Shown here one piece after another: positions 60,501-64,000 of a stretch of DNA of 64,000 nt; the stretch's first letter is position 1, and every line of letters begins with the position of its first letter. Position numbers and translations under genes: made by a program. The notes below the pieces were generated by a model that saw only the letters and a list, made by a program, of their open reading frames with translations, had not been told where the DNA came from and did no database searches. This DNA comes from Apostichopus japonicus (taxonomy: Eukaryota > Echinodermata > Holothuroidea > Aspidochirotida > Stichopodidae), in assembly GCF_037975245.1 (NCBI RefSeq), contig NC_092568.1, positions 5,434,001-5,498,000 on the forward strand, read 5' to 3'.

Positions 60501-62223
60501 ACATGGGTTTATTAGGTTATCTGTCCAAGTCACATGGGTTTATTAGGTTATCTGTCTGTCCAAGTCACATGGGTTTATTAGGTTATCTGTCCAAGTCACA
60601 TGGGTTTATTAGGTTATCTGTCCAACTCTGATATTTGATGCTTATTGTTGTTTCTCCTATGGTAACATCCTGTCTTGAATGCTACAAAGTGACAGCTTTA
60701 TATGTAACTAAAGTAGTTTTAAAAACCTGTGGCTTCTTTGAGTTTCCTTGTTATGTGTTTTCCAGGAAAATAATCGTTTTCGTGACGAATTTCCTGTGTC
60801 AAGTGACGTTAGTCCATAGGTAGAAAATCTCTAAAACATAGCTTTGAGTCTGTAAACTCCTTTGTGACTCATGAAGCAAGGTTGGGAATATCAGCAGTGT
60901 GCCACCCTTTAATTATAGAACCATGAAACCATAAAGCCTGACAGAGAAGTAATTAAAAGACTGAAGTTTCAGTTAAGTCAGCCGGGTCTTTGTGAAGGGT
61001 CTTTCGATCTCGCTGAAGTATGGACCTGTGATCTGGGTCTTTGTGAAGAGTCTTTGGATCTCGCTGAAGTATGGACCTGTGATCTGGGTCTTTGTGAAGG
61101 GTCTTTGGATCTAGCTTAAGTATGGACCTGTGATCCGTGTATTTTTGAAGGGTCTGTGGATATTGCTAAAGTATGAACCTGTGATCCAGGCCTGTGTGAA
61201 GGGCCTTTGGATCTCGCTGAAGTATGGACCTGTGATCTGGGTCTTTGTGAAGGGTCTTTGGATCTCTTTAAGTATGGACCTGTGATCCGAGTCTTTGTGG
61301 AGGGTCTTTGGATCTTGCTAAACTATGGACTTGTTATCAGGGTCTTTGTGAAGGGTCTTTGGATCTCACTTAGTATGGACCTGTGATCCTGGTATTTGCG
61401 AAGGGTCTGTGGATATTGCTAAAGTATGGACCTGTGATCTGGGTCTCTCTGAAGGGTCTTTGAATATTGCTAAAGTATGGACCTGTGATCCAGGTCTTTG
61501 TGAAGGGTCTCTGGATCTTGCTATGGTATGGACCTGTGATCCTACTGTAGTATGACTCTCCCACTTTGTTTGGCCTTATGGTGACTGGCACCAATGCGAC
61601 TGGTTGTTTGAAGGTTGCATTGATATAAAGTTACTTCTGTTTGTCTGATTACATCATTTGATTTTTTAACTTGACATTATTATCCTACTTAATTTCCTTC
61701 CAGTATTTCAGTTTTTCTACACGTCCATCTTTGGTGCCTATTCAGCGTTTCTCTTCATACGTACTGGTGAGTATTCAGACTCCAGGTAACCTCCACTTTC
61801 CTCTAATCTTGCTTTAATAAAGTAACTGGCAGTTCTTCCAAGACTCTTCACACATACCAGTGAGTATTGTTGATTTAGGTAAACCCGCCTGGTCACCAAA
61901 TTTTGACTAATAAGTTGTCCTCTATTTGGTTCCAAGTATAACAGTAACTGAAATGCCTTTATGTTACGATTTTGACGATTAGATTTGATCCGTACTTTTC
62001 CTCAGGTCACCTTATTGGGCCGTTTCTCTCTCACGCATTCTGCAACATAATGGGCTTTCCTGAATTGGAGATGATACCACAGTACCCTCCAAACCAGCGT
62101 GCAATAATATGGACCCTCTTGGTATTAGGGCTGGTCATGTGCGTGGCCCTGCTCGCCCCCGTCACCAACCCAGATTACTACGAGAGTCTCTTTTACGTAG
62201 ATCAACAGCTTGTCAAAGTCTGA
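36449..62223 (+). CDS. RCE1: CAAX prenyl protease 2 (Ras-converting enzyme 1), nine-exon transcript with two alternative first exons
   Basis: An ER-membrane glutamate protease that cuts the last three residues from farnesylated or geranylgeranylated CAAX proteins (Ras, Rho, lamins) before carboxyl methylation. The coding exons are 36449-36573 (1a) or 43223-43344 (1b), then 46646-46751, 47548-47628, 54868-54928, 58823-58893, 59523-59631, 60166-60237, 61704-61766 and 62006-62223; every junction is GT-AG and the phases fit. This gives 301 residues with exon 1a or 300 with 1b, against about 329 in human. In 1a numbering, catalytic E153 and E154 lie in [13 protein letters not shown]186 in FFGVAHIHH, and H239 and N243 in SHAFCN. 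Family landmarks include [50 protein letters not shown] and a hydrophobic C-terminal segment before [10 protein letters not shown]. Introns total over 24 kb. Confidence 0.95.
37990..38095 (-). mobile_element. tRNA-derived SINE (minus strand)
   Basis: On the minus strand it reads GGAGTGGACAAAGGCCGTGG, then ATTAGAGCTC..., then GGTTTCGATCTCCGG, an approximate pol III B box. The spacing resembles a degenerate tRNA gene. It does not fold into an intact tRNA by eye. Confidence 0.45.
38878..39243. mobile_element. MITE with about 30-bp terminal inverted repeats
   Basis: The left end GCAACTCGACTGCCG...TCGTGGAAAA (38881-38910) is the near-complement of TTTTTCCACGAAACGACAGT...GAGTTGCA (39212-39240), apart from a short indel. 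The interior has no transposase. A target duplication is not clear, so the family is open. Confidence 0.6.
40585..40607 (+). promoter_or_regulatory. three AGGTCA half-sites (DR1 followed by DR4)
   Basis: AGGTCA at 40585, 40592 and 40602, spaced 1 and 4 bp, all in the same orientation; a textbook nuclear-receptor arrangement. Similar AGGTCAAAGGTCA strings also occur as low-complexity repeats in marine invertebrates, so function is uncertain. Confidence 0.3.
43223..43344 (+). CDS. RCE1: RCE1 alternative first exon 1b
   Basis: 40 codons plus two bases, donor GTACAT. It encodes [20 protein letters not shown], a hydrophobic stretch, then [12 protein letters not shown]. More than half the positions are identical to exon 1a, and the phase is the same. 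The context (TTTAAATGGC) is acceptable. It lies inside the 1a intron, so it needs its own promoter or a spliced leader exon; neither is obvious. Confidence 0.75.
45003..45245 (+). mobile_element. tRNA-derived SINE with an internal 40-bp duplication
   Basis: It shares GAGAGCATT, GGACTTGTGATC and GAGTCCTGGCCAGATC with the copy at 56535. The B box is decayed (GGTCTGAGTCC). The tail holds two successive 40-bp units starting TACTTTGTGTTCT (45081 and 45121). Confidence 0.6.
46646..46751 (+). CDS. RCE1: RCE1 exon 2
   Basis: Acceptor TATTTTTCCAG, donor GTAAAC. It completes the Arg codon from either first exon and encodes [18 protein letters not shown] followed by a membrane segment. Confidence 0.93.
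46752..47547 (+). other. RCE1 intron 2
   Basis: Clean GT-AG intron; nothing else of note. Confidence 0.8.
47548..47628 (+). CDS. RCE1: RCE1 exon 3
   Basis: 81 nt, phase 0 at both ends. It encodes [20 protein letters not shown] and then LPLLVTM, matching the FRLEGIFPAALLPLLLTM region of human RCE1. Confidence 0.93.
50117..50913. repeat. minisatellite, about 20-26 bp units
   Basis: Roughly 35 variant copies of GTGTCTGCCACTACATGATA followed by ACA or ACACT. Variants include AATACATGAT, ACTATGAT and ATCTACCACTACG, and a higher-order unit repeats near 50520-50690. Open frames on both strands here are artefacts of the repeat. Confidence 0.95.
53889..54400. repeat. minisatellite, about 24-28 bp units
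   Basis: About 20 variants of TGTGTGTCTGCTTTCCTGAC or the same with CCAGGCA, then ATG. A higher-order unit containing GACTGCTTTATTGACATG recurs three times. The minus-strand open frames of 115 and 174 codons are produced by this array. Confidence 0.95.
54868..54928 (+). CDS. RCE1: RCE1 exon 4
   Basis: 61 nt, acceptor CTGCTCTGCTAG, donor GTAAGG. It encodes [20 protein letters not shown]. Confidence 0.9.
56535..56620 (+). mobile_element. tRNA-derived SINE with intact B box
   Basis: It starts GAGAGCATTGTGGTCAAGGC, resembling an A box, and carries a perfect pol III B box, GGTTCGAGTCC, at 56582-56592, followed by TGGCCAGATCATTAC. It is related to the copy at 45003. Confidence 0.7.
57178..57190. 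promoter_or_regulatory. RFX X-box-like site
   Basis: GTTGCCTAGCAAC fits RYYNYYN(1-3)RRNRAC with a one-base spacer. It lies deep in RCE1 intron 4, so any role is unknown. Confidence 0.3.
58823..58893 (+). CDS. RCE1: RCE1 exon 5
   Basis: 71 nt, acceptor CTTTTCAAAG, donor GTAAGT. It ends with WLRNYIV, the lead into the catalytic segment. Confidence 0.92.
58894..59522 (+). other. RCE1 intron 5
   Basis: Mostly occupied by the purine-rich minisatellite at 59050-59465. Confidence 0.8.
59050..59465. repeat. purine-rich minisatellite
   Basis: Variants of GGGAGGGGTGGAGAAGGGCA followed by GAT; the plus strand is almost entirely G and A. The proline/serine-rich minus-strand frames at 58988-59424 come from this array and are not genes. 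Such a strand could form triplex or G-quadruplex structures. Confidence 0.95.
59523..59631 (+). CDS. RCE1: RCE1 exon 6 (catalytic glutamates)
   Basis: 109 nt. It begins [20 protein letters not shown], carrying the EExxxR motif, and ends PLFFGV. Confidence 0.95.
59632..60165 (+). other. RCE1 intron 6
   Basis: Ordinary intron; T-rich acceptor. Confidence 0.8.
60166..60237 (+). CDS. RCE1: RCE1 exon 7 (first catalytic histidine)
   Basis: 72 nt. It completes the Ala codon and encodes [20 protein letters not shown] then LPA; acceptor after a T-rich tract ending CCTCAG. Confidence 0.93.
60268..60627. repeat. 31-bp minisatellite, about 11-12 copies
   Basis: Unit: TTATCTGGCCAAGTCACATG then GGTATATTAGG. 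Variants change CAC to GAC, GGCC to GTCC and GTATATT to GTTTATT; the variants are ordered in blocks, as expected from local duplication. Confidence 0.97.
60984..61541. repeat. 51-bp minisatellite, about 11 copies
   Basis: Unit: GGGTCTTTGTGAAGGGTCTT, TGGATCTCGCTGAAGTATGG, ACCTGTGATCT. Because 51 is a multiple of three, frames stay open through it on the minus strand. Confidence 0.97.
61704..61766 (+). CDS. RCE1: RCE1 exon 8
   Basis: 63 nt, acceptor TTTCCTTCCAG, donor GTGAGT. It encodes [20 protein letters not shown]. Confidence 0.93.
61767..62005 (+). other. RCE1 intron 8
   Basis: 239 bp, GTGAGT to CCTCAG. A partial echo of exon 8 splice-junction sequence (CATACGTACTGGTGAGTATT versus CACATACCAGTGAGTATT) recurs about 100 bp downstream inside the intron. 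Confidence 0.85.
62006..62223 (+). CDS. RCE1: RCE1 exon 9 (last coding exon)
   Basis: 218 nt, ending TGA at 62221. It encodes [20 protein letters not shown] with the catalytic HxxxN, a C-terminal membrane segment and [20 protein letters not shown]. Confidence 0.95.
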
Positions 62224-62631
62224 CGGGCTCACCGTTTCTCTCTGAGGGATAAATTCATTGATGCAATAGATGTGTTTTCATTGGCAGATGTGGGAGTTGG
62301 GAATGTGTTGTATCTCTAATACCGCATCGCCATTCTATTTTATTACTAAATGCAAGCAGCAGTTGGCAATGGCCACATTAGTCTCTACTCCTCTGCCAGT
62401 ATGATCAAATCCAATTGGAAATTTGTTGCTTCGTTAAATAATCAACTCAAGAGTTAGGAAGCCAACCAGTGATTCATTTGTCGGTGGCCATTCTGCGACA
62501 TGCAGAAAAAACATAGCTTATCTCAGACCACCTCCATTTGCCAAGTGTGTGGAGTGTTACAAGATAGGCATGAGATGCTTTTTTGCTTGTATCCAATCCC
62601 CAAAATATTTTATTACGTACCCTGAAATAAA
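62224..62631 (+). other. RCE1: RCE1 3' UTR (proximal)
   Basis: Runs from the stop codon to a candidate AATAAA at 62626-62631. A later AATAAA near 63235 could extend it. Confidence 0.45.
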
Positions 62632-64000
62632 CCCTTTACCCTGAAATGTATTTCTTTATAAATTAATATTCGTGCGTACCTGAAAGAGAACTTCAGATTT
62701 AATATAGTACATTGAACTTCCGACCATGATATTCGCAGATTTTTTCTGCAACATAAAAAATTACTCTTTAGCATTGTGTTTGTTTTTAGGACAAAATATA
62801 ACAGTATTTAGGAATGACAGACAAAACAATTGTACTTTAGAATAATCAAAGATGATATTTGTGAAATGTGAAATTATAGCAACAAAATAACAGTATTTAG
62901 GAATGACAGACAAAAAATTGTACTCGAGAATGTTCAAAGATGATATTTTGTGAAATGTGAAATTAAAAAAAAAAAATCAAAGATGGCTGGATGTTGGAAG
63001 ATAATTTAGGCTACAAAAAAAGGTTTTGAGCTGTGGAAAGTAAAGGAATTAAGCTGCTCAATGAAGAGGGAATTGATATTTTTTTGCAAATGGGGTTATG
63101 CAGAAGGAAATTGTACTGTTTAATGAATGTATGGTGAATTGAGCATAAAAATAGTAAGGTTTTGTTTGTCACTGAATCACTAAACAAACTTTACTCATAT
63201 AAAGAGTGAAATGCTTTGGTGATCTTGTAAATATAAATAAATGTGAATTTATAAGACAGATAGAAGGAAAGCTGCATAATTAGTACTTATTAAATATCAA
63301 ACATAGGTAATAATTAAGAGGACAATTCATGTTTATTGTATGCATATTCATGAGTATTCCTGCCTGTTCTTTATAACTGTTTTTGTTTTGCAAACTTTTT
63401 GCGTTCAGTGGAACTCAAGTCTCTTTGGTTTATGTTTTTTGCTTATGATTTATTTTTTTCAGGGTGTATTTTTCTTTTGCAAACCAGTTGTCTGTTTTGT
63501 AATTATGTTTCATTAAGGACAAGTTTCTTCAGGTTGTCTGTTGCAAAGTTTTTTGAAAATCAGTTTTGCATCTTATAATATCACAGCTACCTGGATGGTA
63601 TGAGATATAAAATGACAACCTTAAACTTTATTCATCCAATTTCATATGATCTGGAACTCTCACTCCACAGTAGTAAAATGTACCCACCATGGAGGGTCAT
63701 GTGATTCATTTAATCCTTTGTCAGTTCAAAAAGATTTGCCTTCCGTAGACACAGAACATTACAATAACAGGTCTTTAAGGCAAAACTGAGAATAATTTCT
63801 TAAGTTTGGATGATATTAATATTTGTAAAGTCTCATGAAAAGCTTGATCTGCAATGTACCCTGGCTACTATTGGAACATCCACTTTCAGAGTCCTATAGA
63901 TTGTATACCAGTGGTCACTGGTATGATGGTACATGCTTTGTTTCATGCAAAAACTTGTAGGCTGTTTCTCATATCTATGTACATTTGTGTACAGTCCTGA
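62632..64000 (+). other. distal RCE1 3' UTR or intergenic DNA
   Basis: AT-rich, with no coding sequence seen. It holds the 89-bp duplication listed separately. Confidence 0.45.
62800..62970. repeat. 89-bp tandem duplication
   Basis: AACAGTATTTAGGAATGACA followed by GACAAAA... and ending GTGAAATGTGAAATTA starts at 62800 and again at 62889, with a few differences. Confidence 0.9.

Larger units (their letters stand above)
60238..61703 (+). other. RCE1 intron 7
   Basis: Holds two separate minisatellites, one with 31-bp and one with 51-bp units. Confidence 0.8.

Noticed and set aside
61370..61594. Minus-strand frame with repeating [13 protein letters not shown] units
   Set aside because: Generated by the 51-bp minisatellite, whose length is a multiple of three.

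Overview
This is eukaryotic nuclear DNA: coding sequence is split by GT-AG introns, intergenic sequence is long and AT-rich, and it is full of poly-C/poly-G runs, short tandem repeats, hAT-like miniature transposons and tRNA-derived SINEs. The protein sequences and the very frequent TAGGCCTA octamer fit a marine deuterostome invertebrate; an echinoderm, perhaps a sea cucumber, is my best guess, but the sequence does not prove it. I can support five protein-coding genes.

Left end (1-5 kb): a minus-strand gene of unknown identity shows its first two coding exons (1278-1241 and 111-18) and runs off the window. It stands head to head with MRPS12 (coding exons 3221-3302, 3825-4006, 4677-4919), which encodes mitochondrial ribosomal protein uS12m. 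The roughly 0.5 kb between them looks like a shared promoter.

Middle (7-26 kb): two large single-exon regulatory genes lie about 12 kb apart. The first (10715-12256) encodes a 513-residue bZIP factor whose DNA-binding region is of the PAR type (HLF/TEF/DBP, circadian D-box binders) but which has no recognisable PAR domain. The second (24378-25994) encodes a 538-residue FAM181-family protein with both family hallmarks, including a YAP-like omega-loop predicted to bind TEAD. Every copy of TTACGTAA I found (ten), the palindromic target of PAR bZIP proteins, falls within 7.8-21.2 kb around the bZIP gene and none in the other ~50 kb. This suggests a dense autoregulatory landscape.

Gene-poor stretch (26-36 kb): no credible coding sequence. 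It holds three hAT-like elements with target-site duplications, a tiny palindromic insertion with an 8-bp direct duplication, and a dispersed repeat next to RCE1.

Right part (36.4-62.2 kb): RCE1, the ER-membrane CAAX endoprotease that removes -AAX from prenylated proteins such as Ras, covers nearly 26 kb on the plus strand. It has two homologous alternative first exons (36449-36573 and 43223-43344), both ending in the same phase and both compatible with exon 2. The introns carry five minisatellite arrays, three SINEs and a MITE. The last 1.8 kb is 3' UTR and flanking sequence.
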